Positions 1 through 8,924 of a DNA stretch of 64,000 nt are shown here, one piece after another. The first letter of the stretch is position 1. Each line of letters opens with the position of its first letter. The stretch lies in assembly GCA_964503885.1 (NCBI GenBank), contig CAZDCD010000014.1, forward strand, positions 41,680 through 105,679. The letters are read 5' to 3'. A model generated the notes under the pieces. It saw nothing but the letters and a program-made list of their open reading frames with translations. It had not been told where the DNA came from and searched no databases. Source of the stretch: CAZDCD01 sp964503885 (lineage in GTDB: Bacteria > Bacteroidota > Bacteroidia > Bacteroidales > UBA10428). The translations under genes were made by a program, and so were the position numbers.

Positions 1-1750
1 CGAAAGAAAGTGTACCAGTTTGTCCCACAATAACTGTTGAACCTCTTTCATTCATATTCACCCCTGCATTCACAACAAGGGAGAAAGCCCCTAATTTCTT
101 ATCAAAATTCGCAAGAAAGTCATGCGTATATTCGTAGAATCTTCCATAACGTGCATAAACATTACCTTCCTGATTTAAATTGCTGGGTGCATACCCATAA
201 TCCTCATTGATTAATGCATCGTCCAGTTCGATTTGCGGATATCCAATTTTCAAATCATTATCTGTATAATCAAAACCAAAACGATAAGTAAGCGTAAGTA
301 CCTTAATTGGGTTTATGTCCGCCTGTATTTTACCGTGCAATTGTTTTGAATCTAAATGATTGTAGTTATTTTCCAATGCCCAGTATGGATTGGTAATCCC
401 ATAAGGCGTAAAATAAGCTTCCGGAGTATTAAACGGACTGCTAAGATCTTTCTTATCAACAATGGAAACGTCTCTTGGCATCTCATACAAACCATCAATT
501 ACTGAAGTTCCCTGGTAGGTGTTTACAATATCGGTTTTAGTTTTGGCAAAATTTATAGAAGATGAAACTTTCAACCAGTCTTTGCCCTGGAAAGATCCAT
601 TAAGAGTTACGGTATTTCTGTTATATGAATCGGCATCTGTCGGCATTATACCATCATCGTTAACATTCGAGAATGACATATAATAATTCACTTTATCGTC
701 CATAGAAACTCCGCTTAACGATACACTGTTGTTTTTTGATACTCCTATATCAAAAAAATCCTTTATATTATTTTTGACTGCTGAATATTCATGAATAAGT
801 TGTTGGTTGTTCCAGATAGGACCATAAACCTGGGTTGATCCATCCAGACGCGGCCCCCATGATCCGTTTTCGATATAGGTCTGAACGCCGTTCCATCCCT
901 GTCCAAATTCATTTTGAAGTTCCGGGAACACTGAAACCTGGCGGAATTGCAAGCCTCCATTATACTGAATACTAAAATTTCGTCCTGTACCCTTTTTCCC
1001 CTGTTTTGTAGTTATAACTATAACCCCGTTGGCAGCCCGGCTACCGTATAATGCTGTAGCTGCGGCACCTTTAAGTACAGTCATGGATTCAATATCATTG
1101 GCAGAGATATTGGATATACCTCCTACAGAAAGAACAGTTCCTGATTTATCAATATTGGGATCATCAAGATTAATTGTTCTATTTTGTAAGGGAACACCAT
1201 CGATAACATAAAGTGGCTGATTACTGCCACTAATGGAGCCGTAACCACGAATAGTTACAGATGAAGCCACACCAGGATCAGTGGATGTAGCCTGAACATT
1301 CACACCAGCAACTTTTCCTGACAAAGAATTTACAACATCGGTGTTGCGGGATTTCTCTATTTCTCCGCCGGAAACCGTTGTTGCCGCATAACCCAAGGTT
1401 TTTTCACTTCTTCTTATACCCAATGCCGTAACCACAACCTCATCCAATCCGACAACTTCCTGCTCCAGCGAAGCGTTAATGCTGGTTCTTCCGTTAACCG
1501 GCTCTTCAATAGTCTTCATCCCTACCGAACTGAATATCAGTGTGGCGTCGGAGGGAGCAGTCAGTGAATACTGGCCATCAATTGAGGTGGCCGTACCCGT
1601 TTTGGTACCTTTCACCACCACTGAAACACCAGGTACCGGGCTACCATCGTCTGTGTTGGTAACCGTACCCGAGATTTGTATGTCCTGTGCATTTAAGGCA
1701 TAAAAGCCAAATAGCATCAGGCATACAAGCAAACTTGTAATTCTTTTCAT
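1..1750 (-). CDS. SusC/RagA-type TonB-dependent outer-membrane receptor (C-terminus outside window)
   Basis: Reading the minus strand from ATG at 1750 gives an open frame of 583 codons that runs off the window start; family members are about 1000 residues, so the barrel's second half is missing here. It begins with a signal peptide (about residues 1-22, ending LNAQ), then a carboxypeptidase-regulatory-like domain (ISGTVTN...DGQYSL, about 25-95), then a TonB plug with the SusC hallmarks ALGIRRSEKTLGY, SLSGKVAGV, VTIRGYGSISG and YVIDGVPL, and TALYGSRAANGVIVITTKQG. Such receptors import glycans or peptides with a SusD lipoprotein, whose gene would lie downstream, beyond the left edge. The substrate cannot be told. 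Family assignment is firm. Confidence 0.93.
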   Translation of the reverse strand, partial: MKRITSLLVCLMLFGFYALNAQDIQISGTVTNTDDGSPVPGVSVVVKGTKTGTATSIDGQYSLTAPSDATLIFSSVGMKTIEEPVNGRTSINASLEQEVVGLDEVVVTALGIRRSEKTLGYAATTVSGGEIEKSRNTDVVNSLSGKVAGVNVQATSTDPGVASSVTIRGYGSISGSNQPLYVIDGVPLQNRTINLDDPNIDKSGTVLSVGGISNISANDIESMTVLKGAAATALYGSRAANGVIVITTKQGKKGTGRNFSIQYNGGLQFRQVSVFPELQNEFGQGWNGVQTYIENGSWGPRLDGSTQVYGPIWNNQQLIHEYSAVKNNIKDFFDIGVSKNNSVSLSGVSMDDKVNYYMSFSNVNDDGIMPTDADSYNRNTVTLNGSFQGKDWLKVSSSINFAKTKTDIVNTYQGTSVIDGLYEMPRDVSIVDKKDLSSPFNTPEAYFTPYGITNPYWALENNYNHLDSKQLHGKIQADINPIKVLTLTYRFGFDYTDNDLKIGYPQIELDDALINEDYGYAPSNLNQEGNVYARYGRFYEYTHDFLANFDKKLGAFSLVVNAGVNMNERGSTVIVGQTGTLSF

Positions 1751-2192
1751 AGATAAAAATTTTAGGTTTATAATAGGTTAATAACTGAACACACAAAGAA
1801 TAAACCGTTTTGATTATTCCTAATGTCAAATCTAATAAAAAATATTAAAAAGAAAAAAAACAGATAACATTTTTAACTTATTATGAATTAAACACATACA
1901 TTGCATATTTATGACAAAATCTATTATAAAAATTCATTATTTCCAGTAACTTATTGATAATGAAATGATTACAACGAGATATTACCAATCCTTCAAGGTA
2001 ATATTTTGTGGATTAAATTGTTACAGAAGCCTTAGATTTTTGCCAGAAATATTATATATGTAAATATATAAATTAGAGGTTATTTGCCGGCTCCTTTTTT
2101 CAGGATAGTTATGTATATTTATCCCGATAAAGCCGGATTCACAAAATAAACATATTGTATAACCGGTCATTCAAATTCACACCTTTTATGTT
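1751..2192. other. AT-rich divergent intergenic region
   Basis: This 442-base region separates the divergent susC-type and yfcC-type genes. It is strongly AT-rich, contains the promoter candidate at 1827-1860, and has no credible reading frame or strong hairpin that I can see. Confidence 0.7.
1827..1860 (-). promoter_or_regulatory. Candidate Bacteroidota promoter for the susC-type gene
   Basis: On the minus strand TAGATTTG (1827-1834) matches the Bacteroidota -7 box TAnnTTTG. The region about 19-26 bases upstream is a run of T rather than a clean TTTG -33 box. It would give a leader of roughly 70 bases to the ATG at 1750. Pattern match only. Confidence 0.4.
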
Positions 2193-3779
2193 ATGAAGAA
2201 AATTCCGCATACCTATGTCATCCTGTTTATACTGATTGTGATCGCCGCAATACTCACCTGGATCATACCGGGCGGAAAATACACTGGGGAAACAATGATT
2301 GCCAGTGGTGTGGAAAAGACAATCCTGGTTTTTCAGTATACCCATAATGTCAAACAGACATGGCAGATTTTCTCCGCACTATTCGACGGGTTCCAGAGGC
2401 AATCGGGGATCATTGTTTTCATACTCCTGATCGGGGGCGCCTTCTGGATCATGAACGACAGCAAGGCGATAGATGTGGGAATACTGGCTTTTTTGCGGAA
2501 GACCCGGAAAGCAGAGCATCTCTGGATATTCAGAAAAATAGGGGTGAATAATGTCATTCTGGTCATGATCATGCTGCTCTTCAGCATATTCGGAGCTGTT
2601 TTCGGTATGAGTGAAGAGACCATTGCATTCATCATTATCCTCGTTCCGCTGGCAATTGCCATGGGTTATGATTCAATTACGGGGGTCGCGATCATTTTTG
2701 TAGCTGCAGGACTGGGATTTGCCGGTGCGGTACTGAACCCGTTTACTATAGGCGTAGCGCAGGGAATATCAGGTCTTCCGTTGTTTTCGGGTCTCGGATA
2801 CCGTCTTTTTTGTTGGGTTGTCATAAACTTCATCGGTATCGTATACATCCTCAGGTATGCCGGCAGGGTTTTTAAGAATCCTGAACGCTCCCCGGTTTTC
2901 GATGAAGACAGCCACTGGAGAAAGCTTTCGGAAAGTACTGCGGATACAGCAGTAAAATACCATTCACCGCTGGCTTCATGGATTGTCTATGGAATTATTT
3001 CGGTAATTCTGACCATATTTTCATTTCATTTCCCTGATACAACCATCGTCGTGGGAGAATCTGCTTCTTGTTTACCACTTATTCCTTCAACAACGGGTTT
3101 ATTTATTTTTGCAGGATTTTTTGCGCTGCGGAAATCGGTCCATTTTTTTATTCTCGATCTGCTTATGACCACCGTTGTTGTATTAATCATTGGAGTTATG
3201 GGATATAAATGGTACATCATGGAAATCGCCTCGCTTTTCTTTGCAATGGGAATAGCTTCCGGAATCGCCATGGATAAGTCGGCCAATGCACTAGTAAAAC
3301 TTTTTCTTGAAGGAGTAAAGGATATTCTGCCGGCGGCGCTTGTTGTCGGACTGGCCGGAGGTATAATCATAATCCTGGAAAGGGGACAGGTCATCGATAC
3401 CATACTTCATTACCTTTCCGGGTCGATGAATTCCATGGGAAAACTGGCCACCATAAGCATGATGTATGTCATTCAAACGCTGATCAATATAGTCATTCCC
3501 TCCGGATCGGCCAAAGCGGCCCTTACCATGCCTATTATGGCTCCGTTCTCTGATCTGATAGGTTTGTCACGGCAGGCCACAGTGATGGCCTACCAGTTTG
3601 GTGACGGATTTACCAACATGATCATTCCTACCTCACCGGTGCTTATCGGCGTGCTTGGTGTGGCGCGCATCCCCTATGATAAATGGGTGAAATGGATTGC
3701 ACCTTTTATGTTGGTATTGATTTTGCTGGGATTCCTGTTATTAATTCCGACCGTTACCATGAATCTGAAAGGATTCTGA
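2193..3779 (+). CDS. YfcC-family membrane carrier
   Basis: A 528-residue polytopic inner-membrane protein, the usual size for the YfcC family (C4-dicarboxylate anaerobic carrier-like fold). Family blocks are visible in order: first membrane segment at about 7-27 followed by IIPGGKY, GGAFWIMNDS (81-90), FGMSEETIAF (137-146), GYDSITGVAI (158-167), LNPFTIGVAQGISG (181-194), and near the C-terminus PSGSAKAALTMPIMAPFSD and QFGDGFTNMIIPTSPV. It probably exchanges a small organic acid or amino acid, but the substrate is not known for most members and cannot be read from sequence. The gene stands alone on the plus strand and converges, 18 bases apart, on the DUF819 gene. Confidence 0.88.
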   Translation: MKKIPHTYVILFILIVIAAILTWIIPGGKYTGETMIASGVEKTILVFQYTHNVKQTWQIFSALFDGFQRQSGIIVFILLIGGAFWIMNDSKAIDVGILAFLRKTRKAEHLWIFRKIGVNNVILVMIMLLFSIFGAVFGMSEETIAFIIILVPLAIAMGYDSITGVAIIFVAAGLGFAGAVLNPFTIGVAQGISGLPLFSGLGYRLFCWVVINFIGIVYILRYAGRVFKNPERSPVFDEDSHWRKLSESTADTAVKYHSPLASWIVYGIISVILTIFSFHFPDTTIVVGESASCLPLIPSTTGLFIFAGFFALRKSVHFFILDLLMTTVVVLIIGVMGYKWYIMEIASLFFAMGIASGIAMDKSANALVKLFLEGVKDILPAALVVGLAGGIIIILERGQVIDTILHYLSGSMNSMGKLATISMMYVIQTLINIVIPSGSAKAALTMPIMAPFSDLIGLSRQATVMAYQFGDGFTNMIIPTSPVLIGVLGVARIPYDKWVKWIAPFMLVLILLGFLLLIPTVTMNLKGF

Positions 3780-3797
3780 GCCGGAATGGATAAAATA

Positions 3798-5054
3798 TCA
3801 GAACGACTGTAAAAAATAAGCAAGGATTACGCCCAGGTAATTTCCTATTGCATACCCGATAATTCCAACTGTAAGTCCCGATACGATCACTTCGCGGTTG
3901 TTCAGTGCACCTGCAACCACCGGAACGAAAGGCGGAGAACAAATGAGCGCTGTGGATGTGACCATAACCGTATCGGCATCTACCTTGAAAAACTTCGACA
4001 GGATTACATGCAAAAAGAGGGAGAGAAATACCGCATAGGTAATGTAATAAAATAAGGCTGAAGAAATATGAACAAGCTGTTTTATATCTACCATCGATGC
4101 TACTACCATGCTGAATATGAGGATGAAATACATGCCGAGTTCAAATGTCTTGTCGATCCTGTTAATCCTTGGGATCATTGATACCAGAATACTTAGTGTT
4201 GTAATGGCTAATATTGCCACCACCATAACTTGATTTTCTTTAACCAGCAGGCTTAATCCACCTGCCACCAGAAAAATAAGCAATGTAACCGACAGTGCCC
4301 CTGCCAGGGGCAGCATTTTACCTTTTGTAAATATCCCCTGATACGTGCCGTTGACTGATGAGATTTTCCCTTCGTAATACCCGTCTTTGCGCGGATATGG
4401 GTTCAGAAACCTCCTGAACAGTTTTTTCCCGGCCGACATAAGAAAGAAGAGGTATACCACACCTATTACCGTATCATATGTATGCGTAAGTATATAGGTC
4501 TCGGGATTGACATCGAGCATCATTTTCAGCGCCGCCAGATTCGGGGTACCGCCGGTATATAAACCCACAAGCATACCCGCCACTTTCCATAAGCCGGTAA
4601 TCTGGTTTTTAAAAATAAAGAAACCGCTTATAACGACAATAAACACCGACGCAATAGCCAGCCCCATTGAGATGATCGTTTTGCCGGCCATCCGGAACCA
4701 GTCGCGGATATTTACAGAAAATAACAACAATGGAATTGCAAGCGGGATGGTAATGGTCATGATCAGGTCCTGGAGATTTCTGATCTTATAGTAAAGGATA
4801 TCCTTATACATGATCAAACCCTGATTCTGAAGATGATCAAGCTGGATTAACGTAACTTTTTTGTTGGTATCGAACAGTTCGTAAAAGAAATCACTCGGAG
4901 ATGGTATGAGCCCGGTATGACCAAGCACCAGACCTAATAAATAGGCGATGATTATGGTCCCGATCCTGTTGGCAATGCTGTTTTTTTCAGTCAGATAGAT
5001 GATCAGGGCAGGAGTGAACAGGTAAATGACAATCAATATGTAAATTCGGTACAT
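3798..5054 (-). CDS. DUF819 family integral membrane protein (YjcL-like)
   Basis: A 418-residue hydrophobic protein with around ten membrane segments from the N-terminus (MYRIYILIVIYLFTPALIIYL) to the C-terminus (IGYAIGNYLGVILAYFL). The block GLYTGGTPNLAALKMML, with Gly-Gly-Thr and Asn near the protein's middle, and the late block TALICSPPFVPVVAGAL fit DUF819, a family related to sodium-coupled carriers and without an established substrate. The start ATG at 5054 directly precedes a hydrophobic segment. It converges with the yfcC-type gene; a functional link between the two carriers is not implied by convergent orientation. Confidence 0.8.
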   Translation of the reverse strand: MYRIYILIVIYLFTPALIIYLTEKNSIANRIGTIIIAYLLGLVLGHTGLIPSPSDFFYELFDTNKKVTLIQLDHLQNQGLIMYKDILYYKIRNLQDLIMTITIPLAIPLLLFSVNIRDWFRMAGKTIISMGLAIASVFIVVISGFFIFKNQITGLWKVAGMLVGLYTGGTPNLAALKMMLDVNPETYILTHTYDTVIGVVYLFFLMSAGKKLFRRFLNPYPRKDGYYEGKISSVNGTYQGIFTKGKMLPLAGALSVTLLIFLVAGGLSLLVKENQVMVVAILAITTLSILVSMIPRINRIDKTFELGMYFILIFSMVVASMVDIKQLVHISSALFYYITYAVFLSLFLHVILSKFFKVDADTVMVTSTALICSPPFVPVVAGALNNREVIVSGLTVGIIGYAIGNYLGVILAYFLQSF

Positions 5055-5119
5055 CTCCGGAAAAGTATTTTTTCAGGCGATAAATATAGTAAAAAAGATA
5101 CACGCTGAAACAATCTTTA

Positions 5120-5279
5120 GCAATCCGGTACAACCCGAAACCCCTGGAATCCTTGAAACAACCCGAAACCCCTTTAAAACAACCTGAAACCCTTGTGACA
5201 ATTGGGAACCACATTGAACCACATGGAACAACATTGAACAATTTCAACCCGGAACACTGAACACTGAACACTGAACATT
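5120..5279. repeat. Degenerate heptamer-phased intergenic repeat, copy 1
   Basis: The gap between the DUF819 gene and fabI is filled with phased repeats. At 5252-5279 the heptamer GAACACT occurs three times in perfect tandem followed by GAACATT. Upstream come looser units containing GAACAA, GAACCAC and GAAACCCC. On the minus strand the units read TTC-ending words such as AGTGTTC and GGGGTTTC. The 15-mer at 5178-5192 and the 11-mer at 5192-5202 recur at 12931-12945 and 12950-12960 on the opposite strand, so this is a family rather than chance low complexity. No coding frame is evident. Confidence 0.8.
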
Positions 5280-5286
5280 TCCCGCC

Positions 5287-6117
5287 CTACGGGCATTCTT
5301 TGAAGCTCTTGTCGTACTGGTTCATTGCGCGTTCGCTCATCCCCATACTTGAGAAACCGCCGTCGTGATAAAGGTTTTGCATGGTAACTTTCCGGGTGAG
5401 ATCAGAGAAGAGGGTGATCACATAATTGGCACAATCTTCAGCCGTCGCATTGCCAAGAGGCGACATCCGTTCAGTAAAATCAATCAGCGAGTCAATGCCC
5501 TTAACTCCTGAACCGGCGGTAGTCATTGTCGGTGACTGGCTAACGGTATTGATCCTGATCTTTTTATCCTTACCGTAAATATATCCGAAACTTCTGGCTA
5601 TGGATTCGAGCAATGCTTTGGCATCGCCCATATCATTGTATTTGTCAAGGGTACGTTGCGCAGCCACATACGAAAGGGCTACTACAGACCCCCATTCTGA
5701 GATGGCATCCAGCTTCCTGGATAACTGCAATAACTTGTGGAATGATAATGCGGAAATATCCAGGGTCTTCAGAAAATAGTCATAGTTCAGCGCATCATAG
5801 GGTAACCCTTTTCTCACGTTTGGAGACATTCCAATAGAATGGAGGATAAAGTCGATCTTACCACCGAAAATCTCCATCGATCTCACAAGCAGATTTTCCA
5901 TATCTTCATGACTGGTAGCATCAGCAGCAATAACTTCGGCTTTACATAATTTACCCAATTTGTGGGTATCGCCCATGCGAAGTGCAACGGCCGTGTTTGT
6001 AAGTGCAAGCGTGGCACCTTCTTCATGGGCCTTCACAGCAACCTGCCATGCGATGGATTGCTCATTCAGAGCTCCGAATATGATCCCTTTTTTTCCTTTC
6101 AATAGATTATAAGCCAT
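5287..6117 (-). CDS. fabI: Enoyl-[acyl-carrier-protein] reductase (FabI type)
   Basis: This enzyme carries out the last reduction in each round of type II fatty acid synthesis, converting trans-2-enoyl-ACP to acyl-ACP with NAD(P)H. The 276-residue protein has the divergent dinucleotide motif GALNEQSIAW (15-24) and the FabI catalytic set: Tyr150 in ALSYVAAQ and Tyr160-x6-Lys167 in KYNDMGDAK. The tail DGGFSSMGM is typical. I place the start at the ATG at 6117, not at 6177 in the same frame: the upstream 20 residues (MLFTFGIMNY...) are not family-like and the likely promoter -7 box lies between the two. It follows recN by 134 bases and probably has its own transcript. Confidence 0.95.
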   Translation of the reverse strand: MAYNLLKGKKGIIFGALNEQSIAWQVAVKAHEEGATLALTNTAVALRMGDTHKLGKLCKAEVIAADATSHEDMENLLVRSMEIFGGKIDFILHSIGMSPNVRKGLPYDALNYDYFLKTLDISALSFHKLLQLSRKLDAISEWGSVVALSYVAAQRTLDKYNDMGDAKALLESIARSFGYIYGKDKKIRINTVSQSPTMTTAGSGVKGIDSLIDFTERMSPLGNATAEDCANYVITLFSDLTRKVTMQNLYHDGGFSSMGMSERAMNQYDKSFKECP

Positions 6118-6142
6118 TGCGTTGAATTTTAATTTCAGGCAG

Positions 6143-6173
6143 CAAAGATAGTTCATGATGCCGAAAGTGAAAA
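6143..6173 (-). promoter_or_regulatory. Promoter candidate for fabI
   Basis: On the minus strand TATCTTTG (6143-6150) matches TAnnTTTG exactly, with a TTTT stretch 19 bases upstream as a weak -33 element. Transcription would begin near 6136, downstream of the alternative ATG at 6177 and upstream of the ATG at 6117. This supports the shorter FabI. Confidence 0.65.
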
Positions 6174-6251
6174 GCAATTTAGATTAATTATAAATTAATG
6201 AAAATTCAAGCCTGACCTTGATCCGCCGAATGCATTTAAATTAATCTGTTG

Positions 6252-7907
6252 TTAATTTTTAAGCAGTTCCCGTGCATTATCAAGGGCTGCACTGGTGAGT
6301 TCCTTACCGCTCAGCATTTTGGCAATTTCAATGTGCCTTTCTTCTTCGTTGAGCAGGGTAATGTATGTTTTTGTTGAGGTTTCCTGATCTTTTTTATATA
6401 CCAGGTAGTGCTGGTCGCCCTTGCTGGCTACCTGGGGAAGGTGCGTGATGTTGATCACCTGCATACCAGCCGACATATTTTTGATGATCGTGCCCACTTT
6501 ATCGGCAATCTCGCCCGATACTCCGGCATCAATTTCATCAAGAATTATGGTAGGAAGACCTGCAGAATGAGAGATGAGCGATTTAATACTGAGCATGACC
6601 CGTGAAAGTTCTCCACCCGAAGCAATCCGTGATATCTCCTGAAGCGGTGCATTTTTATTCGCTGAAAAGAGAAACCGGACCTGATCCCTGCCATTGGCTG
6701 TAAATTCATCAAGAGGCATGTGACTGATGGAAAACAGTGCATTGGGTATACCGAGATCAACTAAAAGGTTAGTGACTATTCCGGTAATCTCAGAAAATGT
6801 ATTCTTTCTCCTTTTTGTCAGTCGTTCCGAAAGGTTACCGAGAGCGTCGAGAGTCTGGTTTAATGCCTTTTCAAGTTCATGCAATGTTACATCGCTTGTA
6901 TTAATATTCTCGAGTTTTTCCTGCAGATCTTTTTGTATAGCCAGCAGTTCAGGTATAGTTCTGACCCCGTGTTTTTGCTGAAGGCTGTATATCATATCAA
7001 GGCGCTGCGAGATAAACCCGAGCCTTCCAGGATCAAGGGATATCCTGGAATTAACATTCTCTATTTCGAAATGGATATCTTTAATCTCAATATAGGTACT
7101 TTCGATGCGTTCTGCAAGGGATGAAGCTTCGGGCAGATACCCTGATAACCTGCCGATGAGGTTTTGAAGCGATTTCAGATTATTTACAAGGTTCTCATTT
7201 TCTCCCGAGAGAATATCCGTTGCATGTTCAAGCGCACTTTTTATCTCTTCGGCGTGACTAAGCTGTTTCAGCTCCGACTCGAGCTCTTCCTGTTCATTTT
7301 CAGACAGTTTAGTCTCTTCAAGCTGACTGAACTGAAACTGATAATAGTCAAAATCAGCCTTCAGTTTGGCCATCTCCCCGGCATATTCTTCATACCTCCT
7401 GACCAGTTGCCTGTATGAATGGTATGTCTCCCGGTATTCCGACAGAAGATCCTGATTATTGCCGTAAAGATCAATAACATTGAGCTGAAACACGTGGTCA
7501 TTGAGGGCAAGGTTTTCATGCTGTGAATGGATATCCACCAGCTTAACCGTAAGAGCACCCAAAACCTCCAAGGTTACAGGAGTATCGTTAATGAAGGCTC
7601 TGGATTTACCCGAAGCATTAATTTCTCTGCGTATGATCGCCTGATCGTCATAATCGATGTCATTGTCTGAAAAAAACGATTCAAGCTGATAATCCCTGAT
7701 AATGAACGTTCCCTCTACAATGCATTTTTTCGACTTATCGTACAAGACACTGGTATCGGCCCTCTTCCCGATGATCAGTGAAAGTGCTCCAAGCAGGATT
7801 GATTTTCCCGCACCTGTTTCACCGGTGATGATCGATAACCCCTTTTTAAATTCGATCCTTAGATTATCGATAAGTGCATAATTATCTATATATAAACTCT
7901 GTAGCAT
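6252..7907 (-). CDS. recN: DNA repair ATPase RecN
   Basis: RecN is an SMC-like ATPase that acts on DNA ends during recombinational repair of double-strand breaks. The 551-residue length is normal. Visible are the Walker A GETGAGKS (29-36) after a typical MLQSLYIDNYALIDNL start, a long central coiled-coil region rich in Glu, Gln and Leu, then SGGELSRVMLSIK (ABC signature), TIILDEIDAGVSGEIA (Walker B and D-loop) and the switch histidine in ITHLPQVAS. The closing KMLSGKELTSAALDNARELL is family-like. It lies 109 bases downstream of the DUF4835 gene in a common Bacteroidota order; a perfect dyad in that gap may be an operator. Confidence 0.96.
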   Translation of the reverse strand: MLQSLYIDNYALIDNLRIEFKKGLSIITGETGAGKSILLGALSLIIGKRADTSVLYDKSKKCIVEGTFIIRDYQLESFFSDNDIDYDDQAIIRREINASGKSRAFINDTPVTLEVLGALTVKLVDIHSQHENLALNDHVFQLNVIDLYGNNQDLLSEYRETYHSYRQLVRRYEEYAGEMAKLKADFDYYQFQFSQLEETKLSENEQEELESELKQLSHAEEIKSALEHATDILSGENENLVNNLKSLQNLIGRLSGYLPEASSLAERIESTYIEIKDIHFEIENVNSRISLDPGRLGFISQRLDMIYSLQQKHGVRTIPELLAIQKDLQEKLENINTSDVTLHELEKALNQTLDALGNLSERLTKRRKNTFSEITGIVTNLLVDLGIPNALFSISHMPLDEFTANGRDQVRFLFSANKNAPLQEISRIASGGELSRVMLSIKSLISHSAGLPTIILDEIDAGVSGEIADKVGTIIKNMSAGMQVINITHLPQVASKGDQHYLVYKKDQETSTKTYITLLNEEERHIEIAKMLSGKELTSAALDNARELLKN

Positions 7908-7931
7908 ACAACAAAAACGAATACCGATAAC

Positions 7932-7945
7932 GTCTAAAATTAGAC
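7932..7945. promoter_or_regulatory. Perfect dyad upstream of recN, candidate operator
   Basis: GTCTAA-AA-TTAGAC is a perfect 6+2+6 inverted repeat centred about 31 bases upstream of the recN start. On the minus strand it includes TAATTTTA, one base off the -7 box, so a bound protein would sit on a promoter. The identity of any regulator is inference. Confidence 0.4.
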
Positions 7946-8016
7946 AAAAACAATAAATTACAACCCTTATTCCATAGTTAAATATGAAAAGGTTTTAACA
8001 GGTATTGCAATCGGGT

Positions 8017-8922
8017 TTATTTAATGATCTGTTCGTATTTATCGCCGTGTGATGGGTCAATCTCAGTCAGCAATGCATAAACCCTGGTTTTTTCGTCCTG
8101 GAACGACTCTTTGAAAATGCTCACCAGTTCGTCTGACTTTGCCTCAATCACCACCTGGAGCAGATACATAAAAGGATCAGGCTTTTGACGGTATACCTTT
8201 TGCAGCAGTTTTAACTGCTCGGCAATCTCGGCTCTCGCTTTGTCGCTCTGATCGTACATATTATCCAGTCCCTGCCGGTGGTATTTATACATGAAATCAC
8301 GGATGGGAGCATATTCCTCATCCTGTATACCATTGATGAGCCAGTACCTGTTTTTACGGCTGGAACTTTCAACGGCTCGCCATCCTTTTTCGGGGGCATT
8401 CTGGGCATTGCTGACAATTTTTTCAGCCATCTGGAAATAGGGGGTCCCTCCCCTGGGTGAGAACGAATCGAAATCAAAACCAATTATGATGTAAGCATAA
8501 TAAGCAAGAATAGATGTGAGGTTCGACAAGTGTGATGATTCGCTGAATTCAAGTGGCTGGTATTCAACATATTTGAATTGTATGTCGTTATCTACCAGGT
8601 TCAACAATACCGTATTATACGATGTATTGAATACCGGCCGTCTTACCTGAAGCTGAAGTGTGCCCCTGAATTCATCGGCACCGACCTGATCTTTCAGGTT
8701 AATCAACATATTGCATTCAATGCGTTCGTCTGCTTCGAATTTAATTCCCGTCCAGGGTCTATTGTTCATGAATTCATAAATGGCTCCCTGTAATGTTTCG
8801 AATACCTGTTTATTGGTACCCTGGATCTGCTGCGTAACGATCTGTACATTACATCGCAACTCCTGAGGGAAGACCGACGAAAAACTGAACAGCGACAGAA
8901 TTATTAATAGATATTTATGCAT
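8017..8922 (-). CDS. DUF4835 family secreted protein (PorD-like)
   Basis: A 301-residue protein with a signal peptide (MHKYLLIILSLFSFSSVFPQ) followed by ELRCNVQI, the characteristic opening of DUF4835. Further family blocks are FMNNRPWT near residue 52, RPVFNTSYNTVLLN, the SILAYYAYIIIGFDFDSFSP segment and GWRAVESS. This family is found across Bacteroidota and has been labelled a type IX secretion component (PorD) in some annotations; I recall that label but cannot verify it here. The gene sits 2 bases after coaBC and before recN, so it is probably cotranscribed with bamD-rpoZ-coaBC. Location is expected in the periplasm or outer-membrane side. Confidence 0.85.
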   Translation of the reverse strand: MHKYLLIILSLFSFSSVFPQELRCNVQIVTQQIQGTNKQVFETLQGAIYEFMNNRPWTGIKFEADERIECNMLINLKDQVGADEFRGTLQLQVRRPVFNTSYNTVLLNLVDNDIQFKYVEYQPLEFSESSHLSNLTSILAYYAYIIIGFDFDSFSPRGGTPYFQMAEKIVSNAQNAPEKGWRAVESSSRKNRYWLINGIQDEEYAPIRDFMYKYHRQGLDNMYDQSDKARAEIAEQLKLLQKVYRQKPDPFMYLLQVVIEAKSDELVSIFKESFQDEKTRVYALLTEIDPSHGDKYEQIIK

Positions 8923-8924
8923 GG

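Noticed and set aside
5120..5279. CRISPR-like array
   Set aside because: Units are 7-9 bases and degenerate, with no spacers of uniform length and no cas genes in the window.
6118..6177. Upstream ATG for fabI at 6177
   Set aside because: The extra 20 residues are not family-like and the TATCTTTG promoter box at 6143-6150 would lie inside the coding region.
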